DNA of 64,000 bases, taken from positions 79,702 through 143,701 of IMG/VR virus record IMGVR_UViG_3300037485_001282. The stretch is one strand, 5' to 3'. The notes below the pieces were generated by a model. The model ran no database searches. It was not told where the DNA came from and worked only from the letters and a program-made list of their open reading frames with translations. The translations under genes were made by a program, and so were the position numbers. Source of the DNA: a virus. Shown piece by piece: positions 8,345 to 16,980 of this stretch (positions are counted from its first letter, which is position 1; every line of letters starts with the position of its first letter).

Positions 8345-10340
8345 TTTCTACGAAAAATTTCCAGAATATAAAGGGAAAATTTCAGTAAAAACCCCATATG
8401 GATTTAAGAAAATCTTAGAAGCGAAGATTACTGATTACTCAGTTCCTATGGAATTAGTCACTGAATCAGGTAAGCAAATAGTAGGTTCTAAAAAGCATCT
8501 AGTAAAAAACGCAGATGACCAATGGGTTACTTTAAGCGACTATAAAATTGATGATTTAATTAAAACTGAAAGCGGAATTGAAAAAATTACGTCACTCAAG
8601 TCGCTCCAAGTTGCTGAGTATCTTTATGATATTCAAGTAGCTGAAGTTGAGCAATATTACTCAAATGGAATATTAAGTCACAATAGTTGCTTATTATCCG
8701 ATGCGACCTCGTTTGCTTTATATGGTAAAGTAATGCGAGGAGCTAAAGTTACTAAGGATCTTATAGTAAATAAGTTTAATAAAAAAGACTGCGTAGTTAA
8801 GTTAAATTTACTTATCGATGGGGAACCTTATAAAATTGTTCGTTCAATTAAACCAACGGAACTTAAAGTTTATTTTGGTGAATCGCAAGAAGAAATGAAA
8901 TTCGATTCAATGGCGCATACTCAAGAGTGGCTAGAAAAGAAACTTGGTATTTCTCATTTATGCTTTAATAATATAATCGTTCTTAACGTTGCTTCTTCAG
9001 TTCCTTTCTTAGATATGGACGCTGCTAAAAAGAGAGAAGTAATAGAAAATGTTCTTCAATTAAATTCTTATTCTAAAATGGCAAATATGGCTAAAGATTT
9101 TTACTTAGATCTAAAGACAAATATAAAAGTCTATGATACCGAATACAAATCATCTTTAAGAGACTTGGAAACTGCTAAAGGAACTCAGGAGAAACTATTA
9201 AAGGAACAAATGGAATTCGATAGTAGAAAAAAAGTTGCTACCGATAGAATTAAAAATCAAATCGAAGCTACTTCTAAGGAACTTGAAGAAACTAAGGTAA
9301 AGATAGTAAATAAAGATTACAATGAGAAAATAACGGAACTCCAAGGAACTAGAGATAAATTAATTTCGGAAATTAATAACTGCCAGAATAAAATAAACTT
9401 AAGTAAATCTGATTTAGATAATAGTAACGCTGCTATTAAGAGATTAGTCGAGAAACCATATTGTCCAACTTGTCATACTCCTACCGATAATCCACTTATA
9501 GTTGACTTTTTAAATTCTCTAAAAGACAAAGTATCTAAAAATACTTCAATTATAGAAGAACAGAATAACCTAAAGGAAACTAATAGAACTAAAGTTACTA
9601 AGATAGAAGAAACTATAAGTAAAGCGAAGACAATAATTAACGATCAGATACGTTTAAAGCAGCGAGTAGGAATATTAACTTCTCAACTTGAATCTTTTAA
9701 TAAGGAACTCACAACAGAAAATTCTAGAGAGTTTTCAGTTAATGTTATATCAAACGATGATATTAAGTTATTAGAAGAAAAGGTTAAGCAGAAAGAGAAA
9801 ATATTAGATACCGCTAATACTGATTTCAAGCACTATGAAGTTATTAGAAACATATTGGGAGAAGAGGGTCTTAGAAAATTCGTAGTTTCTAAAATTCTTC
9901 CATTATTTAATACCAAGTTAAATGAGTATTTAAAGATTCTTGGATCTGAATATACGGTTGCTTTTAATATGAACTTAGAAGAAAAGATAATGAACTGCAT
10001 TAAAGAAGAAAGACCATATTCTTCATTTTCTAGTGGAGAAAAGAAGCGAATAGATCTCAGTGTATTATTGTCACTAATGGATATTTCTAGATTGCAGAAC
10101 TCGGTAGATACTAATATTTTAGTTCTTGATGAAGTTCTAGATACTAGTATGTGTTCCGATGGTGTTGAAAATTTCTTAGAACATCTTAAAGAAGGATTTA
10201 AACAAGCTTATCCAGATAAGTGCGTTTATGTAATTTCTCATAGAAAAGAAATTTCGAACGATGTCTTTGATAGAAAAATTTCGTTAATTAAGAGAAAAGG
10301 ATTTACTGAAATCGAATCAATTACTGAATTTTCTCGCTAG
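8316..10340 (+). CDS. 46: Recombination endonuclease gp46, C-terminal part preceded by 123-residue split-intein C-half
   Basis: Residues 1-123 are the larger intein part: block B-like TESGKQIVGSKKHLV (49-63), block F YLYDIQVAEVEQYYSNG and block G ILSHN (119-123). The extein starts at Ser124 and continues gp46: coiled coil, zinc hook CPTC near residue 385, signature SFSSGEKKRIDLS and Walker B ILVLDEVLD. Splicing to the 48-residue N-extein would give about 599 residues, against 560 in T4. gp46 is the ATPase partner of gp47. The ATG has AAGGAAAC upstream within the endonuclease gene. The 3' end overlaps the convergent gene at 10321 by 20 bases. Confidence 0.95.
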   Translation: MKTTIGTINDFYEKFPEYKGKISVKTPYGFKKILEAKITDYSVPMELVTESGKQIVGSKKHLVKNADDQWVTLSDYKIDDLIKTESGIEKITSLKSLQVAEYLYDIQVAEVEQYYSNGILSHNSCLLSDATSFALYGKVMRGAKVTKDLIVNKFNKKDCVVKLNLLIDGEPYKIVRSIKPTELKVYFGESQEEMKFDSMAHTQEWLEKKLGISHLCFNNIIVLNVASSVPFLDMDAAKKREVIENVLQLNSYSKMANMAKDFYLDLKTNIKVYDTEYKSSLRDLETAKGTQEKLLKEQMEFDSRKKVATDRIKNQIEATSKELEETKVKIVNKDYNEKITELQGTRDKLISEINNCQNKINLSKSDLDNSNAAIKRLVEKPYCPTCHTPTDNPLIVDFLNSLKDKVSKNTSIIEEQNNLKETNRTKVTKIEETISKAKTIINDQIRLKQRVGILTSQLESFNKELTTENSREFSVNVISNDDIKLLEEKVKQKEKILDTANTDFKHYEVIRNILGEEGLRKFVVSKILPLFNTKLNEYLKILGSEYTVAFNMNLEEKIMNCIKEERPYSSFSSGEKKRIDLSVLLSLMDISRLQNSVDTNILVLDEVLDTSMCSDGVENFLEHLKEGFKQAYPDKCVYVISHRKEISNDVFDRKISLIKRKGFTEIESITEFSR

Positions 10341-12558
10341 ATTGAAGTTTCCTAAGAAGGCTTAATATTTTTTCTGAATTATAATAATGAGTAGTACCGT
10401 AGAATTGATTTAAAATTTCTTTATTTTCTATCGGTTTGTTGTTTATCATAAAATCTTTTATTACCAAATATGGTCCATCGTAATATTGCGAGAGGACCAT
10501 TTTTGTTCCTTCTCTGAATTTATTAATTAGATCATAGTCAATTTCAATATCATTTGAGTTGAAATCTAATTTCTTTGTATAGTAAATCATTAAACTTTTA
10601 AAACTATTTAAAACTTCAGCGTATTGGCGTAATAAACCAATCTTATCTGAATTTTTAGCAATTAATTTATCTAAAATTTGAACTCGTCTAAAAATTCTAT
10701 TGATACTCCAATACTTTCTTCTCGTTTCGTCCTTTAAGTTTTCTTTCAATAAACTAACCATTTGGTCCATTTCTTCGTCGATACTAACCGCATAAGAATC
10801 AGCCATTATAGATAATCGTTTGTTTGAACCACCTGCTTTTGTTTTTCTTTCTGATGGATCTTTTCTTCTCATTTCTTTTTGTTTGAATGAAATTATTCCA
10901 TAACTTTCATTATTTTCGTCTGTTAACTGAAGAATAAACTGATTTACTTTCTTCGGTCTTCCCATTACACTCTTGCCAGTTCTCTTGGCTTGTCTCTTTT
11001 TATAAATTTCATAATCAGAATCATCATTTATATCCAATACAGACGCTTTGATGTTACGTGAACGCATGTATTCGGATATTAAAGTACTAAAAACTCTAAT
11101 CTTACCCTTATCCTGCGCTATAGACACTAGAGTAGAATCTTCGTGTCCATGTGCGTACATGTCAATAATAGTAAAAATAAACTTTATTAACTTATCGTTG
11201 CTTGTAAATTCTATGGATTGAAAATATGATTTCATATTATCCATCAATAACGAGGAATCACAAATAATTGCTTCACCAGTTGGCGATGGTTTAAAAATTT
11301 CGTCCCATTTCAATGCCGAAAAATCTAAACCAGATTGCTCAAATATCCATTTTAAATTACTTCTATTTTCTTCATTGAAAACAAAAGTAGCTACATCGGT
11401 TCTATTGGATGCTTTTAGTGAAAAATTATAAACTTTCGAAGTTTTAACTCCGTTTCTTGAAAGTGCTTCAAATTCAATTAACTTAATTTCAGCATCTTTC
11501 TTAATTTTACCAGCCAATTCAGGATCGAAAGCACCTAAGTCACCTGTGGAAGAAATTTTCAAATCAATAATATCAATTTCGCCATTATTAGCTAAATGTT
11601 CTAAATATTCTCTGGATTCAATGATCTCTGGAATATTTACTAATTGTTCCAAGTATGTTTCAATCATAGAAAAAAGATCGCTAAACTCTGGTCTTGAGTG
11701 ATCGTTTAAAATAGTTCTAATATCATCTAGTAACTCTGGAGTGTGGCTTAACTTTAATGAAACTTTAATGTCATCTTTGCTATCTGTTACTTTAAAGGAT
11801 ACTTCGTTACTTTCATTTAACTTACTAGGGACTACAACGAAACTAAAAAGAGCAGAGATTCCACCTTGTCCCCTTAGTGATCCTTTAGTTTCAGTAACTA
11901 CTATTTCTGGATTATTTAGTGACTCTCTTTTACTAGCAGCGTTAACTCTAATATACTGTCTAGCAGAACCTTCGGTCTTTTCCTCTGTAGGTAAATGATG
12001 AGATGCTCTGAACATTTTAGCATAGTAATATACTTTGTTACCATTAATTTCATCTTCGCCTTCAGTAGTAAACTTCTGAGGATCCTCTGAATTTTTATTA
12101 ACATTGAAATCTTTTAAAACTTTATTCTTAATGTCATTTATTTTCTCCGTAATTCCCAATTTCTCATAGTACTTTTCTGATTGAGTTTCACTATAAAATA
12201 ATTTATGCTCAAATGTGTCACTCTTAGGTTTAATTTCCTTAGTGGAAGATGTTCTTTTTTGAAGGTCGATCTGTTTAGTTAGAAATATTGCATTTTGGTC
12301 ACTAATTTTACTATCGTAAACTACTATTTCCTTTGCTTCGTTATTACATACATAAGTTAATCCATTAAGAATATCATTAGATGATGTTTCCTCAGATACA
12401 AAGAAATCAGCTATACATATAGGAAACACTAGTTCACTAGCGCCACCCATAAAGTTCCTATGAGTTTTAAGTAATTCCTCATTTTCAAAAATTTTAGTTT
12501 TACTTAAATGGTAAATCTCGTTAATCTTAGTTAAGAAAGTATCTCTGTAATTTTTCAT
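10321..12558 (-). CDS. Large protein of unknown function (745 residues)
   Basis: I do not recognise this protein. It is hydrophilic, with no signal peptide or membrane segment. The N-terminal 450 residues look like mixed alpha/beta domains. Near residue 545 there is a basic stretch with GRPKK, the core of an AT-hook, followed by lysine and arginine rich sequence (KEMRRKDPSERKTKAGGSNK), so DNA binding is possible. The C-terminal 170 residues look helical. AAGGAACT precedes the start, and a near-consensus late promoter (GATAAATA, minus strand, 12578-12585) lies 20 bases upstream. It stands alone: a 500-base non-coding stretch is upstream and convergent gp46 downstream. Confidence 0.75.
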   Translation of the reverse strand: MKNYRDTFLTKINEIYHLSKTKIFENEELLKTHRNFMGGASELVFPICIADFFVSEETSSNDILNGLTYVCNNEAKEIVVYDSKISDQNAIFLTKQIDLQKRTSSTKEIKPKSDTFEHKLFYSETQSEKYYEKLGITEKINDIKNKVLKDFNVNKNSEDPQKFTTEGEDEINGNKVYYYAKMFRASHHLPTEEKTEGSARQYIRVNAASKRESLNNPEIVVTETKGSLRGQGGISALFSFVVVPSKLNESNEVSFKVTDSKDDIKVSLKLSHTPELLDDIRTILNDHSRPEFSDLFSMIETYLEQLVNIPEIIESREYLEHLANNGEIDIIDLKISSTGDLGAFDPELAGKIKKDAEIKLIEFEALSRNGVKTSKVYNFSLKASNRTDVATFVFNEENRSNLKWIFEQSGLDFSALKWDEIFKPSPTGEAIICDSSLLMDNMKSYFQSIEFTSNDKLIKFIFTIIDMYAHGHEDSTLVSIAQDKGKIRVFSTLISEYMRSRNIKASVLDINDDSDYEIYKKRQAKRTGKSVMGRPKKVNQFILQLTDENNESYGIISFKQKEMRRKDPSERKTKAGGSNKRLSIMADSYAVSIDEEMDQMVSLLKENLKDETRRKYWSINRIFRRVQILDKLIAKNSDKIGLLRQYAEVLNSFKSLMIYYTKKLDFNSNDIEIDYDLINKFREGTKMVLSQYYDGPYLVIKDFMINNKPIENKEILNQFYGTTHYYNSEKILSLLRKLQSSEKIQ

Positions 12559-12577
12559 GAGCTATAGTTCCTTGTCT

Positions 12578-12585
12578 TATTTATC
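12578..12585 (-). promoter_or_regulatory. Possible late promoter (one mismatch)
   Basis: The minus strand reads GATAAATA, one base from TATAAATA, 20 bases before the ATG at 12558. The same variant occurs before the gp67-like gene (26483). Confidence 0.4.
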
Positions 12586-12629
12586 ATTTTAGTAACTATG
12601 TATTTTACCCATTATCCATTCTCAACCAC

Positions 12630-12776
12630 TCAGTTACTTTAGTTACTTTAGTTAATTTTAATTTCATAAACTTATGATTGTAAATATGTAGTTACTTTAG
12701 TTACTATTAGTTACTCTGTAGTATGTTTAATTTTGGTTTCTTCTAATAGTAACTGAGCTACTATTAAGTAACTATA
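12630..12776. repeat. Cluster of TAGTTACT direct and inverted repeats
   Basis: CAGTTACTTTAGTTACTTTA begins at 12631. A second run of three TAGTTACT-like units is at 12689-12716. Inverted copies (AATAGTAACT, ACTATTAAGTAACTA) lie at 12745-12774, including the palindrome AATAGT...ACTATT. The spacing is irregular, so they look like binding-site iterons rather than a tandem array. Confidence 0.6.
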
Positions 12777-13061
12777 CACTTTTCCTAAGTTGCTTTGCGA
12801 AATTTCATTATATATTATCTTTATGTAGTTGACTTGTTCTGCGTCTTATAACCATTAAAGATATTAGGTTATAGTCTGAGCTTGGTTGTGCTTACATTAC
12901 TGTAAGACAATATAGGAGGTTATTAGCCTAACTCTTCAGTTCACTAGGAAAGTCGATCCCGTGCCTATACCTTTGAATCCTTTTCTCTAAAGGAACTCCC
13001 TTTTCTGGGCTTAAAAATATTCACTAAACTTTATACTCCCTAGTGACTAAGAGTTTTATTT

Positions 13062-14156
13062 TTAATCTACACCAATCTCAATAGGTAAATTTGAATTATA
13101 TTTTTTATTAACATCAGTAAAAATTAAGGCTAACCATTTCCTTTCAGGTCCATAGAAAGAAGCGGTTGTAGTTCTAAAATAAGGAAATCTATTTCTCCAC
13201 TTTTTGAATAATTTAGTTCCTTGAGTCAAATATGCTTTTTGGTTAACTTCATTTAATAAATTCTTTTGTCCGTCTGATAAATGGAAACAATCAGCATCTA
13301 TAGCAAAATTTTTATATCCTTGATTTATACAATTTAAGCAAATATCAGCACCATAGAAGTGATAATGATCGAAAGTTACTTCATCAAATAAAATATTTAA
13401 ATTAGAACTACAAGCCAATACACATTCATCTAGTGTCTGAACCTCTTTATATGCTCCATTATTTTGGCGCATTATCTGAGCATAAGAAATTTCTTTTCCA
13501 TTATATGTAGTAGCCGTATTAGACAAATAGATAGCACCAGATTCAGTAAATACACCCATGTTGCTTTTACTAGTTCCAGCTATCCCAAGAAATCCTATCT
13601 TCATTCCAGTAGTTTCAAATTTAATAAAGTGACTATAAATTTTCTGAAGCCAATTAGTAGGAACTATTAGATCCTGATGGCAAAATAATAGATACTCAGA
13701 GTTACTTAAGGATCTACCGAAGTTAAGCATCTCAGCGGAACTATTAAATTCATTATTAAAATTAAAAATACTGATTATCTCAAAAGTTACGTTAGTCTCT
13801 TGGTTTCTTAAAGAATTTAAAAAGCCAATATATTGTTCCTTATTGTTGATAGGAACTATAATTGAAAATTTGGTTCTATTAAGTTTCTTAAGATACTTAG
13901 ATTTGCTAAAAGGAACTGAAATATCGATAGCATTTAGTTCATCTAAAGCAACTTGAAGTATCTTAGAATTTTCTTCGTTATTATTCATTTTATTAATTTC
14001 ATTTATTATATTCTCGTTTTTTATAATTTCTTTTAAACCATTATAATATGCAAGTTCAAAATTTCCAGTTATTTTTTCCCCAGGTCGAATAAAGTGCTTT
14101 TTCCCCTGATGAATTACAGAGATTCCTCGTTTTGTGATGTTTTTAAATATTGGCAT
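13062..14156 (-). CDS. Glycosyltransferase, GT2-like (GT-A fold)
   Basis: This 364-residue protein has an N-terminal region of about 95 residues of unknown role, then a family 2 glycosyltransferase domain: FSIIVPINNKEQYIGFLNSL, then SEYLLFCHQDLIVP, where the family's DxD metal site appears as a variant (HQD). Further on are HFYGADICLNCINQGYKNFA and DADCFHLS. Phage proteins of this kind often sit in late or accessory regions; the acceptor is unknown. The ribosome site before the ATG is weak. UvsW ends 20 bases upstream on the same strand, so they may be co-transcribed. Confidence 0.75.
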   Translation of the reverse strand: MPIFKNITKRGISVIHQGKKHFIRPGEKITGNFELAYYNGLKEIIKNENIINEINKMNNNEENSKILQVALDELNAIDISVPFSKSKYLKKLNRTKFSIIVPINNKEQYIGFLNSLRNQETNVTFEIISIFNFNNEFNSSAEMLNFGRSLSNSEYLLFCHQDLIVPTNWLQKIYSHFIKFETTGMKIGFLGIAGTSKSNMGVFTESGAIYLSNTATTYNGKEISYAQIMRQNNGAYKEVQTLDECVLACSSNLNILFDEVTFDHYHFYGADICLNCINQGYKNFAIDADCFHLSDGQKNLLNEVNQKAYLTQGTKLFKKWRNRFPYFRTTTASFYGPERKWLALIFTDVNKKYNSNLPIEIGVD

Positions 14157-14176
14157 TTTATTTCTAGAAAAATAGT

Positions 14177-15616
14177 TTAGATCGGAATTTCAAAAATCTT
14201 AAAAGGAAATTCGTTCTTCTTATAGTAGCTTATTCGATGCCATAAATGCTTTTCGGATAGATTTAGGTTCTCAGTTATATCATATAATTGAAGTTTATTT
14301 TTAGTAATATGCATTCTTAAACCACGACCAACCGATTGAAGAGTCTGGATTTTTGATTTTCCAGCAGCCCCGAAGATTACCACATGAAGCCTATTAATAG
14401 AAATTCCAGTAGAGAAAACACCAGTAGTGGCTACAGTAATTATTCCGCTTTCTTCATTCATCTTATGTCGAATACCAGATCTTAGATCCTTTTCAGTATC
14501 TCCACATATAAAGTTGCATTTACACCCAGATTCTTCTAAGATTTTTAAAAGAGTTTTACCGTGATCTACTCTTCTCACTAAAATTAAAATATTTTCGTTT
14601 TTATTTGCGTGTTTCTTCGCTATGTTACAAATAGCCAAGTTTCTTTTCTTATCATCTATCAAAAATTGCTTCTGATCAGCATACTCTTTTACATTAATAG
14701 CATCTAGTATCTCGTTCTTATACAGGAATTTAACTATAGAAATGTTAATATCCGAGATTTGCTTTAATTTGATTAGATCCTTAGCAAATACTTGGTCAAC
14801 TACTGGACCCAAAGCACCCTCAACTGACCAATAGTTACATTTATGGTCTGGCATAGTTCCTGTAGTTCCTATTTTGTACTCAGCGTTAATTGAATACTCA
14901 GAAACTTTTTTAATTTCATCCGATTTAACTCCATGACACTCATCAACAAACAAAGCAAAGCACTGTTCAAGTAAATCTTTTTTATCGTATATTGATTGCC
15001 AAGTACTTATAGTTACTTGAGTCTTAAAGTTCTTCTCTTTCCCATAAAAATTACCTAATATTTCCTCTTTCATCCCATAAGAAACTAAATCTTCCCTCAT
15101 CTGGGAAATTAAGTCAATCGTAGGGACTATAAGAATTATTTTCTTTCCAGGATTCTTATGAACTAGGTAGTTTATCATAAGGAAAATAGAAAGTGACTTA
15201 CCAGATCCTGTACAATGTTCTAAAATGGCTCTCCTCTTATAAAGAGCCTTCAAAGAACCTCTGATTTGATACTCTCTCGGTATCATCTCTGGATTAATGT
15301 TACTCTCAGTTATATCATTAAATTCCTTTATAAAAGAAACTTGATCTACTTTAGGAGCTATTAATTTAGGATCTATTTTAGGTTTATCTTCTTCATCTTT
15401 AAAGTAATTGATGATCTTTTGAAGATGACCCAGTTCAAATAGACCATTCCGCTTAACAAAAAGAATATTACCATCCCATTGCCCAGCTTTGTACTTCGGC
15501 ATAAACTGATAATTTTCAGCCTTAATGGAAAATCTTCTAATAATGCCACTCATTATTAAAGCATCATCAGATAATATTCGACCGTGAGTATTATTAACTT
15601 TTAAAATTTCTATCAT
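14177..15616 (-). CDS. uvsW: UvsW-like helicase (recombination and R-loop unwinding)
   Basis: This 479-residue superfamily 2 helicase fits T4 UvsW (503 residues), which unwinds R-loops and moves branches in late replication and recombination. Visible motifs are Walker A CTGSGKS (near 134-140), LIVPTIDLISQM (Ia), DECH (II, near 228), TGTMPD (III), ATTGVFSTGI and QSVGRGLR (VI). The N-terminal 110 residues match the small DNA-binding domain of UvsW. It overlaps the downstream end of the UvsY-like gene at 15613 by four bases, in keeping with the T4 uvsW-uvsY neighbourhood. Confidence 0.92.
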   Translation of the reverse strand: MIEILKVNNTHGRILSDDALIMSGIIRRFSIKAENYQFMPKYKAGQWDGNILFVKRNGLFELGHLQKIINYFKDEEDKPKIDPKLIAPKVDQVSFIKEFNDITESNINPEMIPREYQIRGSLKALYKRRAILEHCTGSGKSLSIFLMINYLVHKNPGKKIILIVPTIDLISQMREDLVSYGMKEEILGNFYGKEKNFKTQVTISTWQSIYDKKDLLEQCFALFVDECHGVKSDEIKKVSEYSINAEYKIGTTGTMPDHKCNYWSVEGALGPVVDQVFAKDLIKLKQISDINISIVKFLYKNEILDAINVKEYADQKQFLIDDKKRNLAICNIAKKHANKNENILILVRRVDHGKTLLKILEESGCKCNFICGDTEKDLRSGIRHKMNEESGIITVATTGVFSTGISINRLHVVIFGAAGKSKIQTLQSVGRGLRMHITKNKLQLYDITENLNLSEKHLWHRISYYKKNEFPFKIFEIPI

Positions 15617-16068
15617 TTCATTCCCAGCGTAAGTTTATGGTATTCACGCAGTTCCTTTAAACTATATATAGTCTTATGCAACGAATCGTACTTTTTAGTT
15701 AATAAATTAACTACGTCTTCCTGATAGTCAAAAGCAGTTTTAATCTTTACCCAGTTTTCATTTTTATAAACATATTGCTCTAAATCTCCTTTTTTAAGCG
15801 CCATTCCATTTTTAAACTTTAGATCATGAGTTATGTTACCTTTAATTTCTTCTTTTTTTAACGTTAGCGCCTTTAAAAGTAACTTCTCGGTACTCAATAA
15901 ACATAGACACTCACCTATTTCCTTAAAGTTCCTTAGATACTCTGATTTTAGATCCATCTCGTTAATAGGATGGTCATACATAGCAATATACTCCTGAGAT
16001 TTTAACTCGAAGTATGCGTCAATTTCATCTAAAGTTGATTCAGTAACTTGTAATAGACTCATTTCCAA
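15613..16068 (-). CDS. UvsY-like protein, first copy (probable recombination mediator)
   Basis: This 151-residue helical protein lies directly before uvsW, where T4 has uvsY. Its length is near that of UvsY (137). The layout also fits: an N-terminal helical region, a middle segment with many lysines, then a C-terminal region WVKIKTAFDYQEDVVNLLTK ending in a helix. UvsY helps load UvsX on single-stranded DNA. The next upstream gene (16059-16532) has the same layout and a similar C-terminal segment, so the two may be duplicates. Assignment rests on position, size and pattern, not a clear motif. Confidence 0.5.
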   Translation of the reverse strand: MEMSLLQVTESTLDEIDAYFELKSQEYIAMYDHPINEMDLKSEYLRNFKEIGECLCLLSTEKLLLKALTLKKEEIKGNITHDLKFKNGMALKKGDLEQYVYKNENWVKIKTAFDYQEDVVNLLTKKYDSLHKTIYSLKELREYHKLTLGMK

Positions 16069-16532
16069 ACCCGATCAAAGTTCTGTAAGTAACTAACTAC
16101 CTTCAGTTTACTAGCAAGAGAATCAAGTAACTTATCAAAGTATTCACAAATTATTTCTTGGTAATCTTTGAAAATTTTTATTTTCTGATAGTTTATGTTG
16201 GTGTAGATCCATTCCTTTATTTCATATTCGCTACTAAATGTTCTACTAACTTCTTTTCCGTCTGGTCTAGTAACTATTACTCTCCCTTCCTTTGCCTTCG
16301 TGTATAGCGAAGTATAAAGTTTCTGGGTTTCTCTGGTTATTTTAACTAAAGCAGTTTTCGCTTTCATCCACTCAGATCTAACTGAATGGAGTTTATATAT
16401 CGTAGCGACATATTCTCCGCTGATTTCATTTTGGTCGATTATGAATAGACTCTCATATTTACTATGAAGGGCTTCTATTTTTTCCTCGAAAAACTTTTGT
16501 ATTTCCTCAAATGATTTACTTGATAAATTCAT
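16059..16532 (-). CDS. UvsY-like protein, second copy (probable recombination mediator)
   Basis: This 157-residue, mostly helical, charged protein overlaps the next gene by ten bases. It shares with it the pattern KIKIFKDYQEIICEYFDKLL near the C-terminus (KIKTAFDYQEDVVNLLTK in the neighbour). Both resemble the C-terminal half of T4 UvsY in pattern. A KEGRVIVTRPDGKE loop in the middle is specific to this copy. It is first in an operon with the 151-residue gene and uvsW, read from a promoter at 16552-16560. It could instead be an unrelated helical protein. Confidence 0.45.
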   Translation of the reverse strand: MNLSSKSFEEIQKFFEEKIEALHSKYESLFIIDQNEISGEYVATIYKLHSVRSEWMKAKTALVKITRETQKLYTSLYTKAKEGRVIVTRPDGKEVSRTFSSEYEIKEWIYTNINYQKIKIFKDYQEIICEYFDKLLDSLASKLKVVSYLQNFDRVWK

Positions 16533-16548
16533 TAAGATTTCCTATAAT
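16520..16548 (+). promoter_or_regulatory. Sigma70-type promoter, rightward
   Basis: TTGATA (16520-16525), 17-base spacer, TATAAT (16543-16548), 27 bases before the ATG at 16576. It overlaps the start of the divergent gene at 16532. Confidence 0.65.
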
Positions 16549-16551
16549 ATG

Positions 16552-16560
16552 ATTATATCA
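16552..16560 (-). promoter_or_regulatory. Extended -10 promoter, leftward, for the UvsY-like/UvsW operon
   Basis: The minus strand reads TGATATAAT, an extended -10 (TGnTATAAT), 20 bases before the ATG at 16532. Its -10 box lies four bases from that of the rightward promoter, so the two could compete for RNA polymerase. Confidence 0.5.
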
Positions 16561-16575
16561 ATTATGGGGGAATTT

Positions 16576-16935
16576 ATGTCAAATATAAACTTAAAGCTAG
16601 AAGAAGAGATTTTTAAAGTTGAGAAAGAAAAGGTTGACCCTTTAGAGAAGAATAAAATAATGGAGATACTTAATCTTTTAAAAAACATTGATCATGACCT
16701 TAAACCGATATTAAACATCATTCAAAGGTTTATAGATGAATCGGATGATCAGACACTGAACACTCTAATGATTATTAAATTATTAAAATTCTACGGGATT
16801 AATAATAAGGACATTCTGACTGTCAGACAAAAAATGCTTCTGGTTGACAGGGAATTAGTAAAGGTTCCATATTTGAAGAAGAATCAAGTCGAATGTATTA
16901 ATATTTTATTAAAATCCTTTAATTTTGACTTTTAA
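16576..16935 (+). CDS. Small protein of unknown function, helical
   Basis: This 119-residue protein is not recognised. It is charged and mostly helical, without a membrane segment. I chose the ATG at 16576 because GGGGGAA lies just before it; an ATG at 16549 would sit right behind the -10 box with no ribosome site. It ends LLKSFNFDF, a C-terminal hydrophobic-acidic tail loosely like the clamp-binding tails of T4 late-transcription proteins (T4 gp33 ends in LDFLL). A gp33-like role is therefore imaginable but weakly supported. It is read from its own sigma70-type promoter. Confidence 0.6.
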   Translation: MSNINLKLEEEIFKVEKEKVDPLEKNKIMEILNLLKNIDHDLKPILNIIQRFIDESDDQTLNTLMIIKLLKFYGINNKDILTVRQKMLLVDRELVKVPYLKKNQVECINILLKSFNFDF

Positions 16936-16946
16936 GTACTAATTTT

Positions 16947-16954
16947 TATAAATA
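16947..16954 (+). promoter_or_regulatory. T4-type late promoter
   Basis: Exact TATAAATA 26 bases before the ATG at 16981. Confidence 0.8.
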
Positions 16955-16980
16955 TATAATTGAAAGTTAATGAGAGGTCT

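Larger units (their letters stand above)
12559..13061. other. Non-coding stretch of 500 bases with repeats and hairpins
   Basis: No reading frame of note and no clear tRNA. The left part holds TAGTTACT repeats. The right part (about 12850-13050) has several short inverted repeats: TATAACC/GGTTATA near 12855-12880, CTTACA/TGTAAG near 12892-12907 and CACTA/TAGTG near 13022-13045. It could encode a structured RNA or be a replication or regulatory site; nothing seen here decides which. Confidence 0.5.

Noticed and set aside
12830-13060. tRNA or group I intron in the non-coding stretch
   Set aside because: I looked on both strands for a cloverleaf with T-loop and acceptor stem and for intron core elements; short hairpins exist but no consistent fold of either kind.
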